Shown here in pieces: positions 54,101-64,000 of a stretch of 64,000 nucleotides of DNA (the first letter of the stretch is position 1; each line of letters begins with the position of its first letter). A program made the position numbers and the translations under genes. The notes beneath the pieces were generated by a model. It saw nothing but the letters and a program-made list of their open reading frames with translations, did no database searches and was not told the DNA's origin. Source of the stretch: Ulva prolifera. Lineage: Eukaryota; Chlorophyta; Ulvophyceae; Ulvales; Ulvaceae. The DNA lies in assembly GCA_023078555.1 (NCBI GenBank), contig CM041197.1, positions 4,175,810 to 4,239,809 on the forward strand. Direction: 5' to 3'.

Positions 54101-57100
54101 GGGGAGCGTATACGAGCATGGGGCCTGCCAGCCAGGATTCCACGGTGCGTGATTTCCATCGGCGTGTATTCCGGAGTCTGCAACGCACATTCATGATCTT
54201 GGTAGCTTCTTCGTGGCTTTTTGATTGTCTGTGAAGTAACCGGCGAGTGTAGGGTAGCCTGCATGCGGGGTGTGCGGGCACATCGTCGCGCACTGCGGAG
54301 CTGGGAGACCTTGAGACGACATGGCGAATGCCTCATATATCGGACTCTGGATCGCGAGTATCGCATCTTGAATCCACAGCTGATTCGCCAGTGTCTGTGC
54401 ATCTGTGTCTGACTGATAGACACGGTGCTCAGATGGTATGTAAGGTGTTCTCACCTGCAGTGGCTGTGACGGCCGCGTGCGAGTGCAGTTCGCCATGTCC
54501 GTCGCGAGCGCTCCAGCCTACGTGGCGCCGCCGCCGGGCGCTGTGCGGCCCAGCAAGGCGTACCAGGCAGCCGGGGCGCCGCCACTGTCTGGTGGCAGCG
54601 TCGCAGCATCTGTTTCGAGCTACGGCGGCGGCCTGGTGCCTCGGTCGTGGGACAGCAACGGGCCGGAGGGCCGCGCCAGCGGCTCCCCGCACAACTCGCA
54701 CCGGATCGTCGTGTCTGGAGGTGGGCTGAGCACTGTGGACGCGGAGCGGCTGCGGCAGCGGGGCTCGTGGGTGCGTATCAATCTGCAGCGTGCCTGCGTG
54801 GTTTGTGCATTGCTTGTCCAAGGTGGCGTTGTGCGACGGCCGGCCTCTGGGTGATGATATGGCATGTCGGTCGTTCAAACAATTATTTCGCAACAAGCCA
54901 GCAGTCTGGTATCGGTTCAATGGCAACATTTTTCACTTGCTGCCAGTTCGTGCTGCTGGAGCCATGGAGGCATGCTGATGCTTGTGGAACTGGTCAGGCA
55001 GACAAGCGCACTGCATTGGGATGGGCCTTGTTCAGATGCAGATCGCTGCCACAAAGCAGCGACGGTGTCTTGGTTTGTCCGGGTTTATCTATCATGTGGC
55101 AGGCTTTGATAGCCTGTGCCTGCAAAGTGCCTGCTGAAGTCACCATTCCCCCACGTGATTCCAAGAGTAGACTATTCCAAGTCTCCAGCCACATCTTGTG
55201 GTCAAATTGCAGTAAACTGGACCGAAGCCTTATTTTGTGTCTCATGTCAATGGTCTGAGGTCCACTGTTGGAGCTGCATGTGGAGTTTTACTGATGTCAA
55301 CAGCACACATGCACACTGCATGTCGTCCAGCAGACTGTGTGGCCAGGTTGTGTACGCCGTCTGTTTATCCCTTACTAATGGCATTGCTGTGATGGGACAT
55401 TCTGTTGCCGCCCAGTTCCAGGCGAACCGTCTCAGCAGCTGTTGGGCCTCATCCGGACATCATCACAGAGGAGGGCCGTGATAACTGTGCGCATGACAAA
55501 CTGCAGCGCGGACCGTCATGTACAGTGGACGGTCTGGACCTGTCATTTAGCCGATCATGTTATTCCTCGGCGCTGGTCGTCGCGCTGGTCGTCCCTACAG
55601 CGGTGATTCTTGCAAGTCCCATGGTCCGCTGTTGGTCTGAGCGTGATCAAGCGGCATCAAGTTGACCGCGAATGTCCTCGAAGCACGGTTGCTGCATATT
55701 GCTGCATATTGCGCAGTTGCAGAGCTGCGGCCCGCATGTGCATCTGGCGCACAGTCTGCAGCAACGCAGTCCTTGCAGGCCAGGAATTTTCCCACCTCAG
55801 TGTACGCTGAACTGCAGTGTGAAGTAGGTATGGTGATATCTCATAGCGATACCTTGAACTCTGCGCACGTCACCGCGGTAAAACGACAAGTGGTTGATTC
55901 GGATGAGATTCGGTTTCAGTGTTTGTTTTCTTTCGTTCACTCTTTTGTAATATTTACAAGTGGCTGCAACTTTCGCGGGGCTCGTTGCAAGCTGTTGCAT
56001 GTCGCTGGGAAGGTGTGTGACGAACGTTCACGAGATCTCGAGGAGTCATTTCTACCGTGTACTGCGGCAGCTGTACCAAATCGGCTCGCAACGTGTCTTG
56101 TGGTGGATTCGTGCCTCTGTTTCTCTGGCAGACGTTAGCTTTTCAGACTGCAGTGCCGGATGGAATGACCGTCACTGCGCAGTGCCCGCGTCTCAGCATC
56201 TCGAGCTCGTCGACTTCACACATCCGAATGCCTTTACACCCGCAGCCAACATTATCGCTCCGTCGAGATTATCATCCTATGTTCTCCTAGTCCAGCACGC
56301 TGCACAGCTGTGTTGTTGTTCCTGTGCCGCGCGCAGTAGCCTCAGGAATGGCGGCAGGTGCGGCGACACGCAAGCCCGTGCAGGCGGTCTGCCATGGCAG
56401 ACCGCCTTGCGTTATGAAGCCATGCGTTATGACGCCATGCGTTATGAAGCCATGCGTTATGACGTACCTGGCATGCCAGGTACTTCATGACGCATGCATC
56501 AATGCCGTATGCGCTGCCAGTATGACGGAGCGAAGGCTGCACTGAGCACCGCGGTGCACCGTAGATTACGTCAAGCATTAACTTCATTCTGAGCACCTGT
56601 GCACAGCTGTGATAGAGGCCTTCTTTCGCAAGCATTCCGTGACGGAATTTCCGTCCCCTTGCTCCCTCCTATGGTGCTGTTGCCACAGATGCCATTGCAG
56701 AGGCTCCATCGCAAACGATTCGCGTCGCCCTTGCGTTGTGTGAGACGCTGTCCAGCTGTAATTTATTCCAGCGTTCGTGCCTCTGTGCTACCGCGCGATC
56801 GCGTCGTTACCTGCATTGTTGCATATTACAAGGCACGCACCAGATTCTACTGGGCACCCGCACACAGGCCACGCTCGCAAGCTGTAGACCAGATGGCAGC
56901 ACCAGTTGATTCAGCAACTCCTCAAATTTCACCACTGCTGCTGCCAGCAGCTATAGCGAGGTAGATCCACTTGGGTGCAGCCGATGACACCGACATCTAA
57001 TGTTATCCAACCATCCGAGGCTGTTGTCCATCTGATTGGTGTTTGTCCAAAGCAGCTGACATGCCAGCTGGCACTGCAGCTGGAACTGCCAGCTGCTGAA

Positions 57101-59795
57101 GCCACATCCCAGCCAGTGCTGTGTTGCAGGAAGATCCACTCTCATCTGATGCAGGAACACGTGTCTCGAACAATATTCGAGCTGCTGCCTGTGCTGTCTC
57201 GGAGATGAGGCATTCGTGCACAAGCGTTCCGCTGCAACACATGCTGTGTATCACACACCCTGCTGTGACTGACTAACGAGCTCTGGACACCTGGGGTATC
57301 ATCGTTTTGCAATATAGTACTGGAGCTCCAGCCCCGGCACCAGTGTAGTACAAGGGCTACGTAAACCAAGTCACTTCACTGCACACCACGCTCACATTAA
57401 TGGTGACTTTGTGCATCAGAGCCGGAGCCGGACGCCACGGCCGTCCCACCCACAGCTACATGTCCCAGCCATCCAGCTCGGACGGGTCCTTAAGGTTCCG
57501 CCCTAGTCGGGCAGGAACTGCCAGCTTTCGCAAAATATGCATGTGCAAAGACGGCCAGCCAGTGGGATGTCAGGAACGTGTAAGTAAAGTAAAGTAGCAT
57601 TTAGATTCACTGAGCTGTACCCTGAAGAGGACATTGATAACTCCAAGATAACAGAACCACGTGCCGAAGGGGCAAACCACCTGGAACCCCTCCTCAGACA
57701 ACTCACAGGGCCTCCTCCTGTGCTAAGCGAGGTGGTCATGCACGGCCGCTTCGATTCCCCAAAGCGCACGCAGTATAGTACCCACGACTTCCTGAAATGG
57801 AGGGGCTAGCTTTTGTACCGTTGTGTGCATGCATCACGCACCCAATCTTGCACGCGCGTATACGTACCCAGTCGTCCCGCTGCACACAGCGGAATCGCTG
57901 TGCCTCATTCCGGGTTCGCACTGTGACGCCGCTCAGTGCCTGACCCGTCTCCAATCCTCAAACCGAAAAAAATCCCAGCCCCTCCCCACCCTGTCTCACC
58001 AGCAGTCCATAGGAGATCGGGTCTGTGTGCCGGCATGCATGCATGCATGCACAGCCGAGTTCCCATGTCCATCCCCTCTCACTCACGCCGCCATGCTGTG
58101 CAGCCGGGGCGCACAGCGCGCCCAAACATCGACACCCTCCTCGACTCCCTCGGCAGCCAGGGCCCCCTCGACTCCATCAGCCGCGCCTCCGCCACCGGCC
58201 AGCCCCCCGCCGTCGGCCCCCCGGCGGCCGCGTACGGCGCCACCGCGGAGCTCATGCCCCAGAGCATGCCCAGCACGGTGTTTAACACCGCGCACTCTGT
58301 GGATCCGGTCGACCCGCGCTCCGCGTCGCCGGGGCCGGCGGCTCCGGAAGGCCGCGGGAGGTCGCCGCACGGTCACCAGAGCACACCGCCGCGGCCCCTC
58401 AGTGGAGGTGCGCTCCCGCTCCCGCCTCTCCCTCTCCCTCTCCCTCTACCGGCCTGGGCCGCCTGCTCCTGACCGCTTCGGTGCTCGTACGTGATGCCTC
58501 ACGTGCTGCCTTGATCAATCTCCTCCCCGTTTGCTCCAGCACTATATTTTGATGTGTTTTCGACAACTTGTGTGTCCGTGTATGCCATCGGGCTCAGCCC
58601 CACGGCCGGCCGTCCGCTATGTCACACACTCGTGTGACCCCAGCACGCGCAGCACGCAGCTCATGCATCGCCTGCATGCATGTGCACACAGCACAGCCAG
58701 GGCAGCGATCGCATGCAGGGGTGCATGGCGAGCGCGCGCTGCAGGCGGGGCATCACGTGGTGCCTGTGGATACAGGTGACGCGGAGGGCCGCGGCCGGCG
58801 GCACCGCTCCGCGCGCGGCCTCGGGAGTCTCTTCTGCATCCGGCCCCCCTCAACTCGTGCGCCCCCTGCCCCCCCCGCATCGCATGCATGCAGTCAAGCA
58901 TACATTCTCTGGCCAACAATCGCACAGAGGTCCCGACGCGGATGTCGCTGCAAACGAATCTTTTTTATTCATACGAATTCGTATGGCCTGGTTTGTATGG
59001 TGGCAAGCACGTGGCGCACTGTGGTGCTGGTCGCCTGTTGCTGCTGATCGGATAAGTGTGCACCGGCCAGTCGAGGTGTGGCTGTTACCATGACGGCCAC
59101 TCCCTCCCATGTGTTGTTCTGTGCGCCTTGTGGCACAGCATGCCGCCCCATGGCACGGGGCCTGCCCTTGCTGTGGTGCTGGCCTTGGCCATCAACAGCG
59201 TAGCAGACATCCGACAACACCGTACGGTCGTCTGATGGGGGTTTTCCAGGTGGCTCACCCCTTCGGCACACGTGGTCCCATCATCTCGGAGTTGTCAATA
59301 TCCTCTTCAGGATACAGCTCAGTAAAATCAGACTTACTTTACTTTACTTCACACCCGTGATGCCTCTATCTGTGTGGCAATCCAGTGATATGACCGCTAT
59401 CCCACTGGATTGCCACAATCTGCAGGCCGCGTGTCGGGACCGAGGATGGCATGTTCTGTCTACCAAGGACAGCACATATAGGTGATTGAGTGAAGGTGGT
59501 CATGCTGGTAGCAGGGGCCTCGCCTGCCACACGTTCTCAGTTTAAACGTGCCACCCGCTGCTGTGCAGAATCCGAGTCCGCCGATAGTGGCGGCACGCCG
59601 GGCTCCGCGGTGGCCGCGGCCGCCGCAGCCGCCGGCGGCCCCGCCCGCGGGTTGCACAGCGGCAAGGGCCGCGCCGCGAACGGCGCCGCCGGGACGGAGG
59701 CCGCGGAGGGTGCCGACGCGGAGCTGCGGCGGAAGATGCGCGACGGCATGCGTGACTACGAGCGTGAAGTCGCCGTCAACTGCGGATGCTTCTAG
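51140..59795 (+). CDS. Unrecognised long disordered protein ending in Cys-Gly-Cys-Phe
   Basis: Seven exons with compatible phases: 51140-51995, 52881-53456, 53699-54144, 54489-54770, 58104-58407, 58776-58856 and 59569-59795 (stop TAG), about 923 aa. The protein is mostly Ser/Pro/Ala/Gly-rich and probably disordered. Helical islands stand out: MDLVAMKRAELDRAARELAE at about 380-415, LRSLEESRTHLAAIQAAAQ, LVKRAAGLERFLSDVQ, and the C-terminal AELRRKMRDGMRDYEREVAV just before NCGCF. The final four residues have a Cys four from the end with Phe last, the position of a CaaX prenylation site, though the middle residues are not aliphatic. The first exon may start earlier (in-frame ATG 50972) or continue upstream exons. 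Another exon could lie near 57420-57577, where a GTAAGT donor touches a SINE. Two SINEs and one foldback sit in its introns. No family was recognised. Confidence 0.65.
56408..56495. repeat. Tandem 15-mers running into a 20-bp perfect palindrome
   Basis: Four units of the type CATGCGTTATGA(A/C)G(C) are followed by GTACCTGGCATGCCAGGTAC (56464-56483), a perfect palindrome. The flanks extend the symmetry (GCATGCGTTATGA on the left against TCATGACGCATGC on the right), giving an inverted repeat of about 44 bases with few mismatches. It lies in the long intron 4 of the unrecognised gene. Confidence 0.85.
57580..57821 (-). mobile_element. tRNA-derived SINE, head-truncated copy
   Basis: On the minus strand it reads from GCTAGCCCCTCCATTTCAGG through the degraded B box and CACCTCGCTTAGCACAGGAG to a (TTTAC)n tail, colinear with the copy at 17953. 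The A-box end is lost. It lies in intron 4 of the unrecognised gene, antisense to it. Confidence 0.8.
59220..59350 (+). mobile_element. tRNA-derived SINE, 5'-truncated copy
   Basis: The body and tail of the family only: CGTACGGTCGTCTGATGGGG, TTTTCCAGGTGGCTCACCCC, TTCGGCACACGTGGTCCCAT, then a TTACTTTACTTTACTTCAC tail. It lies in the last intron of the unrecognised gene, in the sense orientation. Confidence 0.8.
59374..59416. repeat. 43-bp foldback element
   Basis: The left arm GTGGCAATCCAGTGATA and right arm TATCCCACTGGATTGCCAC pair almost perfectly around TGACCGC. It sits 24 bases after the SINE tail, in the last intron of the unrecognised gene. Confidence 0.85.
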
Positions 59796-62645
59796 AACAT
59801 TCCCTAGAACCCTGAGCGTGCGAGACACGCCAGTATTGTTCGGGCCTCACCGCACGATGTATGTCGGGCAGGCTGAGGCGGTCACGCGTGGCGCGCTGAC
59901 TAGTCTTGCGTATGGTGGCACCATGGCACTGCGGCACTGCCGAGCCACTCCTTCCGTTGGGGTCACTTCTGGACACCGGCGGTATGTTGAGTGGGTGGGG
60001 TACGGTGCTACACGGCTGCGAGGCTGCCGTGAGTGTGCTGTGGCACAGGGTGCATGCGGTTGTGGGGAAAAGGTGTTGTGGGCAATGTGATTGTACATGT
60101 GGTGATGTGCGAGGTGGGCACGGTATGTTCAGATGCTGCGCCGTTCCTGGGCACGGTATGTTCAGATGCTGCGCCGTTCCTGGGCACGGTATGTTCAGAT
60201 GCTGCTTGACCTCCTGAGCAGTGAGCAGCTGATGATTGTGTATTGTGTGCCCCACCGCGGCGGGGCTGCTCCCGTTGCCGCTGCGAGGAGCGTGTGCTGT
60301 CAGCATGCATGGCTTGGGCGCGGGCAGAAGTCCGGCTTCCAAGAGAGGAGTTGTTCATGCACGTAGGTGGTTGCGAATGAACTGTGTTGAGTTGGTCGTG
60401 GGGGGCATGGGAGGTGGTTTGTGAGCACCTGCAGTTCCGTGGTTGAGGCATTTGTTTCCTCTTTTCTTTTTTCATTCCCCTGCGCATTTCAGCGCATTCC
60501 AGCGAGCCCTGCATTTGTGGTTCATTGTCGCCACACGGTGCGTGACGTGCGGAGAGACGGATGCAGAAGATGCAGTGGCTAGAGCCGCGGCATGGGAAGC
60601 AACATCATGGAAGGTATGACTGTTTGCGGTTCCTGGTTGTGTGCACGTGTTGCAGCAGTCGTTTCTACAAAGTTTCCAGGGTGTAATTGCGCAAAGTTTT
60701 AGTCGAATCCTCGGCCACAGAAGCGTCCGTGCTCGCAGCTCAATGGCCAGGCAGGTTCAGGCCTACGCTGTGTCTCTGGGATGACTGAGCCATCAAGCCA
60801 CCTTGTTGTCATCGTGTTTTTTGCACTTGCGGTGCCCTGCTCCGCCTCAGCCCACAAGCACGACTCTGCGTCAGCATTGACTCTGCCTTCAAGCAGTTAC
60901 ACAAACTGTCTCACTGCACACATGGACAACAGCACCACTTCCACCAAATCATTCTCAATGTGCATCAAATGAGTCAGCGAGCAGTCTTTGATTTCGACGC
61001 AATCATACATGCACTGTCTCATCTTATCCGTGATTGTTGACATTGTGTCAAATGGACAGGCTGGTGTGTCTCGAAGGTTCTCGGTTTGAATGCGATTGAT
61101 AGGGAAACAAAAGGCCTCAGTCTTGCTGACACAAGGATGCCTGTTCGCCACACACACATGCAATGCATCACACAACATTCCACACATTGCATCCTCCCAT
61201 CTGCTGACAGGTGGGGCACGTGCCTTACACATGCCATGATGTGTTACAGATGAGTGGACAAGTGTAATCAATCCCACCACATAAATCTCTCACGAATCAG
61301 AGCCTCCCAAGCACCATCTCACACCTCCAGTCCAGACTCAGCCCGCACTAGACTTTTCACCATGCCACACCATTGCGCCCAGGCAAATGGACTTGGGCTC
61401 TTTCCAGGTGCCCTCTCGGGTGAAGTCGACACAGAATCGACATGTTCGGCACAGCCTCGCACAGCCCGGGCTCAGCATGGCCGGAGTCCTATCTCCCCGG
61501 CAGCACAGGGCGGCCCCAAGAGATCTGGAGAAACCTGCACTACAGGGAAATACACAGCAGCACTCAGACAAGCACCTGTCCTGCATGCGTGCCCGCACGC
61601 ATGAGAGAGTGCCTTCTTGGATCAGTGCTCCTGGACTCGGTCGACGCTTCACCTCGGCGCGAACAACCTCGGCCACTCAACACTCACATTTGGTCCTATG
61701 GAACATCAGTAGGCGTGGCCGGGCAAATGGCGCAGCCGATATCACGTGTTCTTGTCGAGCACCCTCTGTGGCTGCGCCACCGACGCGCTCTGACTCGACG
61801 ACCCCATTAACTGGCCCGAAACTGTAACCAAACCGGAATGGCTGCAATCACGAAGCAGCAGCGCCATGCAACACCTCTCAATCTCAGCCGACCAATTCAC
61901 AATCGGCCGATCAAACATCATACCATCATCCTAGCGCGGGACATGCGGCCCACGATGTGTGTCTGCAGCGCTCAGTGCACCACAGGCCACTCTGCCCCCA
62001 CGGCCTCTGCCGCGGAAGCAGTGTTGCCCATGCATACGCCGCAGACTGATTGGCCTGGACAGCACGACAGCGCGTTGCATGCCCGTCTGTTTGCGGACAT
62101 GCCGCTGCGCTCGAGCTGAAGCGCATAGGGGCCACACCAGACTCCTCCAACCATAACCGTGACACGCTGTTCGCAACACCTGCAACATGCATGGAAACCT
62201 AACACCCAGGGGTCAGCCGCCACCCCTGCCATTGTTCTCCTAAACTGAAAGTGCTGTGAGAAAATAATATATGGTACACTGATCGCGTGCATCGTCGATG
62301 GCCGCAGCACGCGCGGCACATCCCACCCAACGCCATGGCATGCATGTTAATGTTCTCGGTGCACCCTGTCGCCGGTGCCATGCATGCGGGTGCGTGTCTG
62401 CTCAGACACCCGGAAGACGTTGGCCTGGCTGCCGCCGCCGCCGCAAACGCCCACCCCTGACGTGACAGGGAAGACAAAGAGCCGTGTGGCCGCAGCAGCC
62501 TCAGCAGCCGCAGCAGCAGCGCCGGCCAGGGGCCGTGCAGCGCGTCCAGGCACCAGCGCGCGCACGAGCTCGCATGACACGCATGAATGGAGCGCCTCGA
62601 TGTGGCCACAGGCGGCTGTCAGTCCAGCATCCACCGGGACGAGTA
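59796..62645. other. Spacer between the unrecognised gene and the ammonium transporter
   Basis: Convergent 3' ends face this 2.8-kb interval. No gene was recognised; open frames here reach 188 codons but are repeat-driven or random. It contains the three-unit 33-bp array at 60116. Confidence 0.5.
60116..60208 (+). repeat. Tandem repeat, 33 bp x 2.8
   Basis: Three consecutive units start GGGCACGGTATGTTCAGATG; the first two are identical (60116-60148, 60149-60181) and the third is cut short. There are no spacers, so it is not a CRISPR array. Confidence 0.95.
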
Positions 62646-63961
62646 TCATACGTGGCCGTTTGTGGTCGCGCCGGAGGTCGGGGCAGAGGTCGTGGAGGGC
62701 CGCGCTCGCGGCCCCGGCTGCGCAGCCTCCGCACCGTTGCCGACGCCATTTAGGCTGATGATCTTTTGGGGGTACCGGTTCCAGGAGTACGTCTCCTGGG
62801 ACTTGAACCCTGACTGCACACGGGTGTGGAGTTGTAGCGTGTGGGTTGTCGGTGATGTGTCGTACTGCGCGGCACTGTCAGCGGCCGTGTGCGCCGAGCA
62901 TGAGCTCGTGCATATATACACAGATGTTCGCAGCATGGGACCGGGCGCGGCGGACTGACGCGCAGCAGGCTGCAACGGCCCCGTGTCTAAGGCTCAGGTT
63001 GGGATGTCGAAGTGCAGAATCACGCAGCAGCACAAGCGGCACAGGCGCATGAGGAGGAGGCCAAGATAATAAGCGGCCTGTGGTGAGCAAGAGCATGGAT
63101 GGTCGCTGCTGCCAACTTAACAATTTTGTATACTTTGAGCATTGAAGATTCGGACCATGGAGGGCCCACGCTTCTCTAAAACCCGGAGGAGAGGCAGGCA
63201 GCAGGGGGGGGGGGGGGGGGGGGGGGGTGGCGCACGTGGACGGAGATCTGGGCGTCGGTCGGGATTCGAAGCACCTTGAGCTGGCGCAGCAGCAGGAAGA
63301 GGGGCATCATGATCGCGGCACACCATGCCATGAGCACCGTCACCCCGAGGAACTGCATGCCTAGCAGCTTGCCGCTGCCGCCGTACGCCACGCCGACATC
63401 GTACTCCACCCCCCTGCATCATCAGCCCTGGAGGGTCAGCGGCAGTGCTGGAGCATTGGGTACATGAACGGTTACTACCACCCAACATCAAGGTTCTGAA
63501 TGACGAAAGGCTACAAATCATGACATTGACTCAGCGATTGGAGCCTTTTGGGCCGTTCCGCCTGGTGATGTTCCGCCTGCACCCATGCATCGCAAAGGGC
63601 ATGCTGGCGGTGGCACGTGCATGAACAGAGGCATGCAGTCACTTGGTGGCACATGCATGAACAGAAGCGTAGGGAGGGCCAGCACAGCTGTGCACAGGTG
63701 GCCCCGGCGCGCGTGCAGGGTGGCGTAGGGTGGCGGCGCACGGCTCAAAGCTGGACACGGGGTAGGCGCGGTTGAGGTGGGCCTCGGTGGCGAAGAGGCC
63801 GACGGCGAGGCAGCCCCAGATGCCGGGGGAGAGGTGGATGGCGACGGCGTTCACGACATCGTCGAGCTGGAAGCGCAGCATGAGGTCCGACGTCTGCACG
63901 TAGAGGATGCCGCCGAACGCGCCGGTGACGGCGGCGGCCCAGGGGTGCACCAGCGTCGAGC
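62646..63961 (-). CDS. Ammonium transporter (AMT/MEP family), C-terminal part
   Basis: Exons in view: 63961-63742, 63413-63236 and, less surely, 62813-62646 (stop TGA). The gene continues past the right edge. The first exon reads STLVHPWAAAVTGAFGGILY, then LDDVVNAVAIHLSPGIWGCL and AVGLFATEA. This is the segment with the second pore histidine of the family (A-x-H-x-x-x-G-x-W-G). The next gives VAYGGSGKLLGMQFLGVTVL, MAWCAAIMMPLFLLL and LKVLRIPTDAQ, the last transmembrane helix and the start of the cytosolic tail. Donors are CC|GTGCGC and CAC|GTGCGC. The last exon agrees in phase but has no family signature (it ends SGATTNGHV). The protein is a trimeric plasma-membrane channel for ammonium uptake. 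Confidence 0.85.
63204..63227. repeat. Homopolymer, 24 G (poly-C on the transporter sense strand)
   Basis: Begins nine bases after the exon boundary at 63236, immediately downstream of the donor in the ammonium transporter intron. Confidence 0.95.
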
Positions 63962-64000
63962 CTGCACATGCATGGCAATGTCCCGTCAGATACGGCTGTG

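Noticed and set aside
57420-57577. Extra exon of the long unrecognised gene
   Set aside because: A GTAAGT donor is present, but no acceptor gives an open frame in the phase needed by the neighbouring exons.
60116-60208. CRISPR array
   Set aside because: Units are directly adjacent without spacers, and the DNA is eukaryotic nuclear.
62760-62830. tRNA T-arm (GGGTTCAAGTCCC, minus strand)
   Set aside because: The stem has a mismatch and no D-arm or anticodon arm precedes it.

Overview
This is nuclear DNA from a photosynthetic eukaryote, most likely a green alga (Chlorophyta). The real genes are broken into GC-rich exons with GT(GCG)-type donors and TGCAG acceptors. One gene encodes a chloroplast ALB3/Oxa1-type insertase, and an orphan 5' piece of an 18S rRNA gene reads like a green-lineage SSU. 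Exons are GC-rich; the spaces between them are closer to balanced composition and full of short repeats and palindromes.

Layout, left to right. 1-2092: an LTR retrotransposon entering from the left edge on the minus strand (putative LTR plus a long open Gag-like frame). 2558-2817: truncated 18S fragment. 2818-8927: no host gene seen, one decayed LINE-like scrap. 8928-11671 (-) and 15051-19890 (+): two divergent paralogues that join an N-terminal SKP1/BTB-fold domain to a C-terminal ribonuclease-inhibitor-type LRR. 23260-29648 (-): an eight-exon DEAH-box RNA helicase with an Arg/Asp/Ser-rich insertion. 30478-30549 (+): tRNA-Glu(CTC). 32861-36605 (+): ALB3. 38498-43392 (-): an eight-exon alanine aminotransferase. 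43393-51139: gene-free, repeat-rich. 51140-59795 (+): an unrecognised gene for a disordered protein of about 923 residues ending in Cys-Gly-Cys-Phe. 62646-63961 (-): the 3' part of an ammonium transporter that continues past the right edge.

Exon models were built by hand: splice phases and family alignments agree across every junction for the aminotransferase (492 aa), helicase (869 aa) and the second SKP1/BTB-LRR gene (755 aa). ALB3 is solid except for its first exon. The genes do not form a single pathway. ALB3 serves thylakoid biogenesis, the aminotransferase and ammonium transporter serve nitrogen and carbon metabolism, the helicase serves RNA processing, and the SKP1/BTB-LRR pair may act in ubiquitin-ligase recruitment.

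The least explained material is: (a) the SKP1/BTB-LRR pair; (b) the long Cys-Gly-Cys-Phe gene; (c) a tRNA-derived SINE family whose four visible copies all lie inside introns; (d) a 43-bp near-perfect foldback element with expanded-loop relatives; and (e) long sense-strand poly-C tracts near splice sites.
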